A stretch of 64,000 nt of DNA from Deltaproteobacteria bacterium (GTDB lineage Bacteria > Myxococcota_A > UBA9160 > UBA6930), in NCBI GenBank assembly GCA_016875395.1, contig VGRF01000015.1:46668-110667 (forward strand). The letters are read 5' to 3'. Below the pieces are notes generated by a model. The model saw nothing but the letters and a program-made list of their open reading frames with translations. It did no database searches and had not been told where the DNA came from. This document shows positions 52,034 through 63,348 of this stretch, piece after piece; position 1 is the first letter of the stretch; each line of letters opens with the position of its first letter. The position numbers were made by a program, and so were the translations under genes.

Positions 52034-52551
52034 CTAGATGCGGCCCGGCGCGATCCACCAGCGCTCGCCGACGCGCTCCCACTTGTCCTCGCGCACGAGG
52101 TCGACGTCGGTCCAGCGCAGCGGGCGGCTGTTGTCGCCGACGAAGCGCGTCGTGACGACGGCCTTGCCCGGCCCGTCGGAGCGCACCTCGACGATCTCGA
52201 TCGCGAGGGGCCGCAGGCGCTTGAAGTGCGCCCAGCGCAGCTGGCCCGTCATGTTCGCGTAGAAGTCGGCGTACGCAGATTCCGTGCGGAAGTACGCGCC
52301 GAGCTTCGGGTCCATGAACGTGTTGCGGTCGTTGAAACGGCGCAGCGCGAGGCGCGAATAGAAGCCGTGCGCGTACGCGAAGAAGTCGGTGAGATCCGCG
52401 GCGCTCGTCTCGACGAGGCCCTGACTCAGGTCGGGCCCCGCCGGCTTCGCCACCTCGGGGCCCGGCCGCACCCAGGCGGTCGCCTTGCGCCAAGTCGCGC
52501 ATCCCGCGAGCGGCGTGAGGCTCAGGGCGATCAGCAGGACTGCGAGTTTCT

Positions 52552-52555
<4 letters not shown>
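52034..52555 (-). CDS. Predicted lipoprotein, unknown function
   Basis: The 173-residue protein has a lipoprotein signal with lipobox LAGC (Cys about residue 18), then ATWRKATAWVRPGPEV. A domain of about 100 residues with FFAYAHGFYSRLALRRFND and WTDVDLVREDKWERVGERWWI follows, the last stretch being the shape seen in NTF2-like or DUF domains with a final W-x-W-x strand. The family is not recognised. The ATG overlaps the ppdK stop (ATGA), so it is co-transcribed with glyS and ppdK. Confidence 0.75.
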
Positions 52556-55280
<2,725 letters not shown>

Positions 55281-55290
<10 letters not shown>

Positions 55291-56615
55291 CCTTCGAGCC
55301 GCTCCTCGAGATACCCGCGCAGCGAGTCGAGCGAGACGCGGTCCTGCGTCATCGCATCGCGCTCGCGCACAGTCACCTTGGCGTCCGTATCCGAGTCGAA
55401 GTCGTAGGTGACGCAGTACGGCGTGCCCACTTCGTCTTGGCGGCGATAGCGGCGCCCGATGTTGCCCGCGTCGTCGTGGAACACGTTCCAGCGCTTGCGC
55501 AGATCCGCCGCGATGCGCTGTGTCTTCTCGCTGAGCTTCTTCGAGAGCGGCAGCACCGCGGCCTTGATCGGCGCGACGACGGGCGCGAGGCGCAGCACGG
55601 TGCGCGTCTCGCCGTCGGGCAGCTTCTCTTCCGCGTAGCCGTTGCAGAGCAGCGCGAGCGCAGTGCGGTCCACGCCGACCGAGGTCTCGACGACCGCGGG
55701 CACGAAGCGCTCCTTGGTCTCTTCGATGGTGACGGAGAGATCCTTGCCCGAGAACTCGGCGTGCTGCGTGAGGTCGAAGCTGCCGCGATCGTGGATGCCC
55801 TCGATCTCCTGCCAACCGAACGGGAACAGGAACTCGATGTCGACGGCGGCCTTCGCGTAATGCGCGAGCGTCGTGTGCGGAATGATGCGCAGCTGATCCG
55901 CGCCCATGCCGAGATCGCGGTGGAACTGGATGCGCAAGTCGCGCCAGTGCTCGAACCACTTCGCGCTCTCGCCCGGGTGGCAGAAGAACTCCATCTCGGC
56001 CTGCTCGAACTCGCGCGAGCGGAAGGTGAAGTTGCGCGGGTTGATCTCGTTGCGGAACGCCTTGCCGATCTGCGCGATCCCGAACGGGATTTTCTGGCGC
56101 CCCGCTTCACGCACGCGGCGGAAGTCCGTGAAGATCGAGCCGCACGTCTCGGCGCGGAGGTACGCGACGGCCGATGCGTCCGACGACGCGCCGATCTGCG
56201 TGCTCAGCATCAGGTTGAAGGCGCGCGGCTCGGTGAAGTCGTGCTGCGAGGTGCCCTCGCGCGCGTCGCAGCCCGCGATGCCGTCGAGTTGGTCCGCGCG
56301 AAAGCGCTTCTTGCACGCGCGGCAGTCGACCATCGGGTCGCTGAAGTTCGCGACGTGGCCGGACGCCTCCCACGTGCGCGGGTGCGTGATGATCGCGCTG
56401 TCGATGCCCTCGATGTCCTCGCGATCGCGCACCATGCGCTGCCACCAAAACGCCTTCAGGTTGTTCTTCAGCTCGACGCCGAGCGGCCCGTAGTCCCAGA
56501 AGCCGTTGATCCCGCCGTAGATCTCGCCGCTTTGAAAGATGAAGCCGCGGCGGGCGCAGAGAGAGACGATCTCGTCCATACGGACGGCGGGGCGGACGGC
56601 GGGGGCGGCAGTCAT
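55281..56615 (-). CDS. glyS: Glycyl-tRNA synthetase, single-chain (eukaryote-like) type
   Basis: GlyRS charges tRNA-Gly. The 444-residue alpha2-type enzyme has the N-terminal RRGFIFQSGEIYGGINGFWD and YGPLGVELKNNLK, motif 2 FGIAQIGKAFRNEINPRNFTF, and the C-terminal anticodon domain ending GTPYCVTYDFDSDTDAKVTV. Where most enzymes read RPETAQGIF, this one reads RAETCGSIF (about residue 152), in the substrate-binding loop. A Cys pair and later Cys (DCRACKKRF...GCDARE) is typical. ATG 56615 is used. ppdK follows with a 10-bp overlap. Confidence 0.93.
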
Positions 56616-56701
56616 TCGAGGAAGCTTCCCGAAAAGGGGCGCAGTCTCTCGTCAGGCCTGGGGGGTGTCAACGAGAGGACCGAGCCCCGCGCCGGCGGCT
56701 C

Positions 56702-56822
56702 TGCACCTGTCATCGAAACGCGGGCTCGATGTGTGCCGCAAGCCGCGAGCGCCCAGGCAGGTACGTCCTCGACGCGTAACGCGGCGCGCAGCGAGCCGGA
56801 GTCTGCGGAGGCGAGCGAAGCC
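56702..56822 (+). repeat. Dispersed intergenic repeat, copy 6 (glyS/recO gap)
   Basis: This 121-bp element in the gap between recO and glyS (56616-56858) is the clearest copy with 24421-24543, in the opposite orientation; the two share most positions, including the outer GCACCTG and AACGCGGGCTCGATG blocks. The gap holds no gene. Confidence 0.75.
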
Positions 56823-56858
56823 AAAGGAACTCCGAGACGGCGTGAGGAAACGCCGCGA

Positions 56859-57626
56859 CTACCTCTCGAGCTGCGCAGTGACGAACGCCTCGCTTCTCAG
56901 CTCGACGCCGACGTGGAAGCGCAGAAAGCGGCCGATCACGGTCTGGGCTTCCTCGAGCGCTCGTTCGCCCAGCGCGATGCGGCCGGTGTGCGCGAGGGGG
57001 AACGCGAGGCTTTGGTCGAGGGCGCGCAGCGTTCCCAAGTGGATGGGGATGCCCTGCTCGTGCGGCCGTGTGCAGCGCTCGCAGATGGCGCCGCCTTCGG
57101 CGATCCAGAACTGCGCACGCGGGGTCGTGATCGCGTTGCCGCAGCGCACGCAGCTCGCAAGCTCGGGGCGCAGGCCGACGGCGGCGAGCAGGCGCAGCTC
57201 GAGGAGTGCGCGCAGGCGCGGCGTGGGGGGGAGCGCGTCGATGGCGCCGAGCGCATCGAGGGCGAAGCGATAGAGCGCGGCGAGATCGCCGCGCCGGCCG
57301 CCTTCGGGCGCGAGGCGGTCGAGCAGCTCGAGCACGTAACAACCGAGCGCGAAGCGGCCGGCGTTCTCGCGCACGCCGTGGAAGGCGCGGATCAGCTTCG
57401 CGTGCTCGAGCCGCGCGAGTTGCGCGACGCCGCGTTTGCGCTCTAGCGAGATGCTCAGCTGATTGAAGAAATCGAGCGTGCCCGGGAAGCGCTTCACGCT
57501 GCGGCGCGCGCCCTTCGCGATCGCCGCGATGCGGCCGGTCTCGGGCGTGAGCAAGTGAACGACGCGATCGGACTCGCCGAGATCGACGGCGCGCAGAACG
57601 AGCGCCTCAGTCGTGAGCTTCTGCAT
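56859..57626 (-). CDS. recO: DNA repair protein RecO
   Basis: RecO loads RecA on SSB-coated DNA with RecR. The 255-residue protein has the N-terminal OB fold (TEALVLRAVDLGESDRVVHL, TGRIAAIAKGARRS), the helical middle (AGRFALGCYVLELLDRL), and a C-terminal zinc site (CVRCGNAITTP...GGAICERC). The start is ATG 57626, which overlaps the rodZ-like gene's stop by 20 bp. Confidence 0.95.
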   Translation of the reverse strand: MQKLTTEALVLRAVDLGESDRVVHLLTPETGRIAAIAKGARRSVKRFPGTLDFFNQLSISLERKRGVAQLARLEHAKLIRAFHGVRENAGRFALGCYVLELLDRLAPEGGRRGDLAALYRFALDALGAIDALPPTPRLRALLELRLLAAVGLRPELASCVRCGNAITTPRAQFWIAEGGAICERCTRPHEQGIPIHLGTLRALDQSLAFPLAHTGRIALGERALEEAQTVIGRFLRFHVGVELRSEAFVTAQLER

Positions 57627-58458
57627 CGGGCTCGCTAGCGGAGTCGGCAGGAAGCGGCGCAGGCTCGCTCACCGGCGCGGCGGTCGCCGAAGCGCTGAGC
57701 GCCGGCGCCGCGTTGGCGGCGCCTCGCGCGGGCGCAGGCGGAGCCGACGGCGGCGGCGCTTCAGTCTCTGCGCGCGACGTCGATGCGGGAGGCGCTGGCG
57801 GCGGCGCGGGTGCGCTCGCGACGGGCGTGGCCGCCGGAGGTGCGGACTGCGTGGGCGCGCGCTGCACCGCGGCGACCGCGGGCGCCCCCTCGCTCGCGAC
57901 TTCGGTCTCGGCGACCGGCTCCGCGACACGAGCGGGCTCGAGCGCGATCACCGCGGCGCGGGCTCCGAGGTCGCTCGCCGCGATGCCGCGCGCCTGCGCG
58001 AGCTCGCGCACGTAGTCGCGGCGCACGGGCAGCTCGCCGTCGCGCGCAGCGAAGGCGGGCGCCGGCGGCGCGAACACGCGCGCGGCCGCGAACAGCGTCA
58101 CGACCACGAGCGCTGCGACCGCAGCGAGCGCCGCCGCGACGCGCTCCCAGCGCGGACCGCCACGGATCTGCGCGTCGGGCTCGGGCAGCATGCGCGCCAC
58201 CGCGTCGTCGGGATCGAGCCCGTTCGCTTCGGCGACGGTGCGGACGAATCCGCGCGAGAACCCGTCGGGCGAGTGATCGAACGCGCCCGCTTCGAGGCGC
58301 TCGAGCGAGCGGCGCGGGATGCGCGTTCGCGCGGCGAGGTCGTCGAGGTCGACGCCGCGCAGCTTTCGCTGCTGCGCGAGGTAGCGCCCGATCGGCTCGC
58401 GGTCGTCGGCCGCGCCTACTGCAGCCGCTTCAGGTACTCCACGGACGCCCTGCCCCAT
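57607..58458 (-). CDS. RodZ-like helix-turn-helix membrane protein
   Basis: The 283-residue protein has a cytoplasmic HTH of the RodZ type (YLAQQRKLRGVDLDDLAART, then LERLEAGAFDHSPDGFSRGFVRTVAEANGL in two parts), one transmembrane helix (VAAALAAVAALVVVTLFAAARVF, about 120-142) and a long Ala/Pro/Ser-rich periplasmic tail. RodZ links MreB to the membrane; the C-terminal RodZ domain is not evident. ATG 58458 follows GGAAGG; the start lies inside the end of pilF (43-bp overlap). Confidence 0.7.
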   Translation of the reverse strand: MGQGVRGVPEAAAVGAADDREPIGRYLAQQRKLRGVDLDDLAARTRIPRRSLERLEAGAFDHSPDGFSRGFVRTVAEANGLDPDDAVARMLPEPDAQIRGGPRWERVAAALAAVAALVVVTLFAAARVFAPPAPAFAARDGELPVRRDYVRELAQARGIAASDLGARAAVIALEPARVAEPVAETEVASEGAPAVAAVQRAPTQSAPPAATPVASAPAPPPAPPASTSRAETEAPPPSAPPAPARGAANAAPALSASATAAPVSEPAPLPADSASEPDAEAHD

Positions 58459-59198
58459 TCGCCTTCCGGGTTCCGCTCGCGCACCGCGAGCAAGTGACGA
58501 ATCGCGCGGCCTTGGTCGCCGCGCGCGTCGTAGATCTCGGCCGTGCGGTAGTTCGCTTCCGCCTCGCCCAGCGTGCCCGCGCCGTGCTTCAGCACGATCG
58601 CGTAGTGCGCAAGCGCAGCGTCTCGATCGCCCAGCTGCAGAGCCAAGTTGCCGAGGTTGAGATGCACGCGCCACTCGTTGGGCCGGAAGTCCGACGCCAT
58701 CTCGAGCGAGACGCGCGCATACTCGAGCTTGCCGAGCTTCAGCTGCGCGATGCCCTTGTTGAGGAGCGGCATCCACACGTCCGCGAACGTCGCGTCGTCG
58801 ATCAGCACCTGCGCGTGGCGAATCGAGTCCTCGTAGCGCGCGAGCTGGATGTAGAGCGCCGAGAGCGTGAGGTGCGCCTTCTGGAAGCTCGCGTCGATCG
58901 CGAGCGCCTCCTTCAGCTCGTGCTCGGCTTCGGCGAGGAGGCCCCGCACTCGGTACGCCTCCCCGAGCGCCAGCCGAATCTCCGCGTTGTTGGGATCGAG
59001 GCTGACGGCGAAGCGCAGGTCGCGGATCGCCTGCGGGAGCTTGCCTTCGCGCAGATGGCCCTGTCCCTGACTGAAGCGCGAGAGCGCGAGGCGCTTCGAG
59101 TCCTCGCTGACTTCCGGGCGCTTCGTGGACTGGGAGGTCGCGCAGCCGGCGAGCGTGGCGAGCGCGACGGCGAGCGCGAGTGCGACGAGCTTCGACAT
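58416..59198 (-). CDS. pilF: TPR lipoprotein of the PilF/PilW/Tgl type (pilotin)
   Basis: The 260-residue protein has a lipoprotein signal with LAGC (Cys about residue 19) and about six TPR units (SRFSQGQGHLREGKLPQAIR, then RLALGEAYRVRGLLAEAEHEL, and so on to the end). PilF/PilW proteins, called Tgl in M. xanthus, place the PilQ secretin in the outer membrane; length and architecture fit. ATG 59198 has GGAGG upstream. The gene lies in an operon with an unknown protein gene, the rodZ-like gene and recO. Confidence 0.78.
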   Translation of the reverse strand: MSKLVALALAVALATLAGCATSQSTKRPEVSEDSKRLALSRFSQGQGHLREGKLPQAIRDLRFAVSLDPNNAEIRLALGEAYRVRGLLAEAEHELKEALAIDASFQKAHLTLSALYIQLARYEDSIRHAQVLIDDATFADVWMPLLNKGIAQLKLGKLEYARVSLEMASDFRPNEWRVHLNLGNLALQLGDRDAALAHYAIVLKHGAGTLGEAEANYRTAEIYDARGDQGRAIRHLLAVRERNPEGEWGRASVEYLKRLQ

Positions 59199-59215
59199 GC
59201 GGAGCCTCCTCGAGT

Positions 59216-59947
59216 TCAAAACGAAGTGAGCAGCCGGCGGAGCAGCAGCTTGCGCTCCTCCTCCGGCGAGCGGCGTTTCACGAGCTGGAGCTTTGCGAGC
59301 GGCTGACGAATCGGTCCTTTGCGCGCGGCGGGAGCCGGCGCGGAAGCTGGCGGGCGCGCGGGGCGCGGGGCGGCCGGCCCGTCGTGCGCGCGGAACTTCG
59401 AGAGCATGCGCTTCGCGGGCGCTGCGGCCGGCGCAAAGGGCGGCTTCGGCTCGCCCGGTCGTGGCCCCTCCTCGACGGGTTCGAGGAGAAGGTCGCCGAG
59501 CTCGAGCTCGGGCATCTCGTCGCTGCCTAACAACTCGTCGCTGCCCCCGCCGAACAGCTTGGCGCCGGACGAGAGCGCCGGGGCCTCGCCGGCGAACCAC
59601 GCTCGCCAGGCCTTGCCCGCTTCGGCGCCCTCCAGCGAGCCCTCGTCGAAGATGAAGCCGAGGCTCTCCGCGAAGGTCAGCGCAGCGTCGGCCGCGACCG
59701 CGAGATCGTCCTCGCTCGTCAGCTCGCCGTCGAAGCTCCAGTACGCGATTTCGCCGCTCGCTTGCGAGCGCACACCGACCGTCGCGTCCATCAGCCCGCG
59801 CGTGTCGCGGTGCACCACGATCACCGCTCGGCCCGGCGCGGCCGGCAGGTCCGGAGTCGCGAGCACGGGCGTGTTCAGCGAGACGCGCAGTGCGCGCACT
59901 CGCTCGCCCGACACCTCGAGAGGCCGCAGCCGGCGGAGGAAGTACAT
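59216..59947 (-). CDS. Unknown protein upstream of the pilotin gene
   Basis: The 243-residue protein starts YFLRRLRPLEVSGERVRALR, with no signal peptide or membrane helix, and has a compact N-domain (to about residue 120, with LTFAESLGFIFDEGSLEG) and a low-complexity Pro/Ala tail. The end is basic (KLQLVKRRSPEEERKLLLRRL). No family was recognised. It is 17 bp upstream of pilF on the same strand, so a link with pili is possible. Confidence 0.55.
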   Translation of the reverse strand: MYFLRRLRPLEVSGERVRALRVSLNTPVLATPDLPAAPGRAVIVVHRDTRGLMDATVGVRSQASGEIAYWSFDGELTSEDDLAVAADAALTFAESLGFIFDEGSLEGAEAGKAWRAWFAGEAPALSSGAKLFGGGSDELLGSDEMPELELGDLLLEPVEEGPRPGEPKPPFAPAAAPAKRMLSKFRAHDGPAAPRPARPPASAPAPAARKGPIRQPLAKLQLVKRRSPEEERKLLLRRLLTSF

Positions 59948-60190
59948 GGCCGTCGTTTCGGCTCACGAGGCGGCAAGCTTGAGTCACGAATCGGCAGCGA
60001 TCGCGCCGAAGGCCGCTGGAACAAAGGCGAATCGCGCGGGGGTCGCCTGCCGGGCCGTCGGTTTGGGGAGGCTGCGGGGTCCGACCCTGCGTTTTCGGCC
60101 GCCCCACCCGCGCTGACCCGAAGTCTGGATACAATGCGCGACCCTGCGCAGCCGGCTGTGGCGCGCATACCTCTAGGAGCAGACACACCC

Positions 60191-62029
60191 GTGTCCGAAC
60201 ACAAAAAGCCGGTCGAAGAGATCGAGCGCGTAGCGGTTCGTTTCGCAGGCGACTCGGGCGACGGCATCCAGCTGACCGGCACGAAGTTCACCGAGGCCAC
60301 CGCCCTCGCGGGCAACGACCTCAGCACCTTCCCCGACTTCCCCGCCGAGATTCGCGCCCCTGCGGGCTCGCTGGCCGGCGTCTCCGGCTTCCAGATTCAC
60401 TTCGCATCGAGCGACATCCGCACGCCCGCCGACCAGCCCGACGTGCTCGTGGCGCTGAACCCCGCCGCTCTGCGCGCGAACATCGAAGACCTGCGCCCCG
60501 GCGGCATGCTCGTCATCAACAGCGACGCATTCGTCACGAAGAACATCGAGCGCGCGGGTTATCAGGGCGATCCACTGCCCGCGCTGCGCTCGAAGTTCCG
60601 CGTGGTCGAAGTGCCCTTCAGCAAGCTCACCGCGAAGGCGCTCGAAGATCTGAAGATGGGCACGCGCGACGCGGAGCGCTCGAAGAACTTCTTCGGCCTC
60701 GGTCTCGTGTATTGGCTCTACAACCGGCCGATCGAACCGACGCTGCGCTGGCTCGAGTCGCGCTTCAAGGGCGAGATTCGCGAGGCGAACATTCGCGCGC
60801 TCAAGGCCGGCCTGAACTTCGGCGAGACGACTGAGCTGTTCCCGACGTCGTTCGCGATTCCGAAGGCGAAGATCCAGCCGGGCACGTATCGCAACATCAC
60901 CGGCAACGTCGCGCTCGCGTACGGGATCGTCGCCGCCGGGCAGTGCCTCGAGAAGCCCGTGTTCCTCGGGGCGTATCCGATCACGCCGGCGAGCGACGTG
61001 CTCCACGAGCTGTCCGCGTACCGCAACTTCAACGTGCGCACGTTCCAGGCCGAGGATGAGATCGCGGCCGCGAGCGTCGCGATCGGCGCCGCCTACGCGG
61101 GCCATCTCGGCATGTGCACCACGAGCGGCCCCGGCTTCATCCTGAAGCAGGAAGCCGTCGGCCTCGCGGTGATGACCGAGCTGCCGTCCGTGATCATCGA
61201 CATCCAGCGCGCGGGTCCGTCGACGGGCTTGCCCACCAAGACCGAGCAGGCCGACCTGCTCGCCGCGATGTACGGCCGCAACAGCGAGAGCCCGCTGCCG
61301 ATCCTCGCAGCGGCGACGCCCGGCGACTGCTTCCACATCATGATCGAAGCCGCGCAGATGGCGGTGAAGTACATGACGCCCGTGGTCGTGCTGAGCGACG
61401 GCTACATCGCGAACAGCTCGGAGCCGTGGCTGATCCCCGACGTGAAGACGCTGCCCCGCGTGAAGGTGCAGCACCGCACGGAGCCCGAAGGCTTCTTCCC
61501 GTACCTGCGCAACGAAGAGACGCTCGCTCGCCCCTGGGCGATCCCGGGCACGCCCGGGCTCGAGCACCGCATCGGCGGCCTCGAGAAGGAGGAGAAGACG
61601 GGCAACGTCTCGTACACGCCGCAGAACCACGGCCGCATGGGCTTCCTGCGCGCCGAGAAGATTCGGCGCATCGCGAACGATCTGCCGCCGGTGGAGATCA
61701 ACGGCGCGGATCGCGGCGAGCTACTCGTCGTCGGCTGGGGCGGCACGCACGGCGCGATCACGTCCGCGGTGAACGATGCGCGCGCGGCAGGTCAGGATGT
61801 GTCGAGCATCCACATCCGCCACCTGCACCCGTTCCCGCTGAACCTCGGCGACGTGCTGAAGCGCTTCAAACAAGTGCTCGTGTGCGAGCTCAACGGCGGC
61901 CAGCTCTGGCGCCTGCTCCGCGCCGAGTACCTCGTGCCGGCCGAGAGCCTGTCGAAGGTCGTGGGCCAACCGTTCAAAGTGGGCGAGATCCGCGCCCGCA
62001 TCAACCAAATGCTCGGAGGCAAAGCCTAA
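60191..62029 (+). CDS. korA: 2-oxoacid:ferredoxin oxidoreductase, fused gamma-alpha subunit KorA
   Basis: With KorB it converts 2-oxoglutarate (or another 2-oxoacid) and CoA to acyl-CoA, CO2 and reduced ferredoxin. The 612-residue subunit joins a gamma domain (RVAVRFAGDSGDGIQLTG to about residue 180) and a PFOR-type alpha domain (YPITPASDVLHELSAYRNFNV, CTTSGPGFILKQEAVGLAVM, RAGPSTGLPTKTEQADLL). There is no iron-sulfur domain. GTG 60191 has AGGAG 11 bases upstream; an ATG at 60134 has no ribosome binding site. A -10-like TACAAT lies at 60130-60135. Two-subunit enzymes of this type are often oxygen-tolerant. Confidence 0.93.
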   Translation: MSEHKKPVEEIERVAVRFAGDSGDGIQLTGTKFTEATALAGNDLSTFPDFPAEIRAPAGSLAGVSGFQIHFASSDIRTPADQPDVLVALNPAALRANIEDLRPGGMLVINSDAFVTKNIERAGYQGDPLPALRSKFRVVEVPFSKLTAKALEDLKMGTRDAERSKNFFGLGLVYWLYNRPIEPTLRWLESRFKGEIREANIRALKAGLNFGETTELFPTSFAIPKAKIQPGTYRNITGNVALAYGIVAAGQCLEKPVFLGAYPITPASDVLHELSAYRNFNVRTFQAEDEIAAASVAIGAAYAGHLGMCTTSGPGFILKQEAVGLAVMTELPSVIIDIQRAGPSTGLPTKTEQADLLAAMYGRNSESPLPILAAATPGDCFHIMIEAAQMAVKYMTPVVVLSDGYIANSSEPWLIPDVKTLPRVKVQHRTEPEGFFPYLRNEETLARPWAIPGTPGLEHRIGGLEKEEKTGNVSYTPQNHGRMGFLRAEKIRRIANDLPPVEINGADRGELLVVGWGGTHGAITSAVNDARAAGQDVSSIHIRHLHPFPLNLGDVLKRFKQVLVCELNGGQLWRLLRAEYLVPAESLSKVVGQPFKVGEIRARINQMLGGKA

Positions 62030-63054
62030 TGGCTGCCGCTGCAACGCTCTCTCGCAAGGACTTCGTCAGCGATCAGGACGTGCGCTGGTGCCCCGGCTGC
62101 GGGGACTACTCGATTCTCGCGAACGTGCAGAAGGTGATGCCGGAGCTCGGCGTGCCGCGCGAGAACGTCGTGTTCGTGTCGGGCATCGGCTGCTCGAGCC
62201 GCTTCCCCTACTACATGAACACGTACGGGTTCCACACCATCCACGGCCGCGCGCCGGCGTTCGCGTCGGGCATCAAGTCGGCGCGGCCCGAGCTCAGCGT
62301 GTGGGTTGTTACGGGCGACGGCGACGGGCTCTCGATCGGCGGCAACCACCTGCTGCACGTGATCCGCCGCAACATCAATCTGCAGATCCTGCTCTTCAAC
62401 AACCGCATCTACGGCCTCACCAAGGGCCAGTACTCGCCGACCTCGAAGCTCGGCTCGAAGTCGAAGTCGACGCCCGCGGGCACGATCGATCACCCGGTGG
62501 ATCCGATCTCGTTCGCGCTCGGCGCGGGCGCGACGTTCGTGGCGCGCACCGTCGACGTCGACGCCGCGCACTCGCAGGAGATGCTGCTGCGCGCACATCA
62601 GCACAAGGGCACCGCGTTCGTGGAGATTCTCCAGAACTGCCCCGTGTACAACGACAACGAGTGGCTCGAGATCGAGGACCGCAAGACGCGCGCCGAGGCG
62701 GGGCTCGTGCTCGAGCACGGCAAGCCGCTCGTGTGGGGGCCGAAGGGCCAGAAGCGCGGCATCAAGATCACCGACGGCGTGCCCTCGATCGTCGAGCTCG
62801 CCGAGGGCGAGGATCCCGTCGCGAAGGGCGTCGCAGTGCACAACGAGAAGCACGCGAGCGCGGCCTACGCGTTCGCGCTCGCCTCGCTGGCGCGACCGGA
62901 GTTCCCGATGCCGCTCGGCGTGCTGCGCGCGGTCGAGAAGAGCACCTACGAGGACATGCTCGACGCGCAGGTCACCGGCGCCCTCAACAAGCAGGGCCCC
63001 GGCGATCTGCAGAAGCTGCTGATGAGCGCCGACACGTGGACGGTCGGCGGCTGA
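62029..63054 (+). CDS. korB: 2-oxoacid:ferredoxin oxidoreductase beta subunit KorB
   Basis: KorB binds thiamine diphosphate and a [4Fe-4S] cluster. The 341-residue protein has CPGCGDYSI (about residue 22, cluster Cys), FVSGIGCSSRFPYYMNTYG with a further Cys, the TPP motif VTGDGDGLSIGGNHLLHVIR and NNRIYGLTKGQYSPTS. The ATG shares bases with the korA stop (TAATG), so the two are coupled. A terminator follows. No ferredoxin gene is in the window. Confidence 0.95.
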   Translation: MAAAATLSRKDFVSDQDVRWCPGCGDYSILANVQKVMPELGVPRENVVFVSGIGCSSRFPYYMNTYGFHTIHGRAPAFASGIKSARPELSVWVVTGDGDGLSIGGNHLLHVIRRNINLQILLFNNRIYGLTKGQYSPTSKLGSKSKSTPAGTIDHPVDPISFALGAGATFVARTVDVDAAHSQEMLLRAHQHKGTAFVEILQNCPVYNDNEWLEIEDRKTRAEAGLVLEHGKPLVWGPKGQKRGIKITDGVPSIVELAEGEDPVAKGVAVHNEKHASAAYAFALASLARPEFPMPLGVLRAVEKSTYEDMLDAQVTGALNKQGPGDLQKLLMSADTWTVGG

Positions 63055-63082
63055 CGCGGAAGCCGTCAGGTAGCCAACAAGG

Positions 63083-63120
63083 GGCGGGCTGCGGCGACGC
63101 GGTCCGCCTCTGCCTTTTCT
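63083..63120 (+). terminator. Rho-independent terminator of korAB
   Basis: GGCGGGCTGC and GCGGTCCGCC form a 10-bp stem with two G-T pairs and a 6-base loop, followed by TCTGCCTTTTCT, about 30 bp past the korB stop. The remaining gap to 63348 shows nothing I can support. Confidence 0.75.
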
Positions 63121-63348
63121 GAGCGGCACCGCGGCCGAAACATCGAGTTACACCGCGCGCGTCTCGCCGTGGCGGGACTTTGGCCCGCGAGCTTCGCGAT
63201 GAACGCACGCACGCAGCCTCGCCGTCACGCGCCTCGAGCGAGCCAGCGGCGTGCGGCCGATCGCGAGCTCACGGCGCGTACAGCGCGCTGACGGTGCGGC
63301 TGCCGTTCAGCGTCACTCCGCGAGCGCGCGGCGCCGTAACAACTCGGC

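Noticed and set aside
60113-60135. Full sigma-70 promoter for korAB
   Set aside because: A TACAAT -10-like box is present, but the nearest -35-like CTGACC is only 11 bases away, so the pair does not make a standard promoter.
63269-63345. Minus-strand tail ending GVTLNGSRTVSALYAP
   Set aside because: It looks protein-like but has no start or upstream continuation except the shadow frame of ppk2; too short to support as a gene or fragment.
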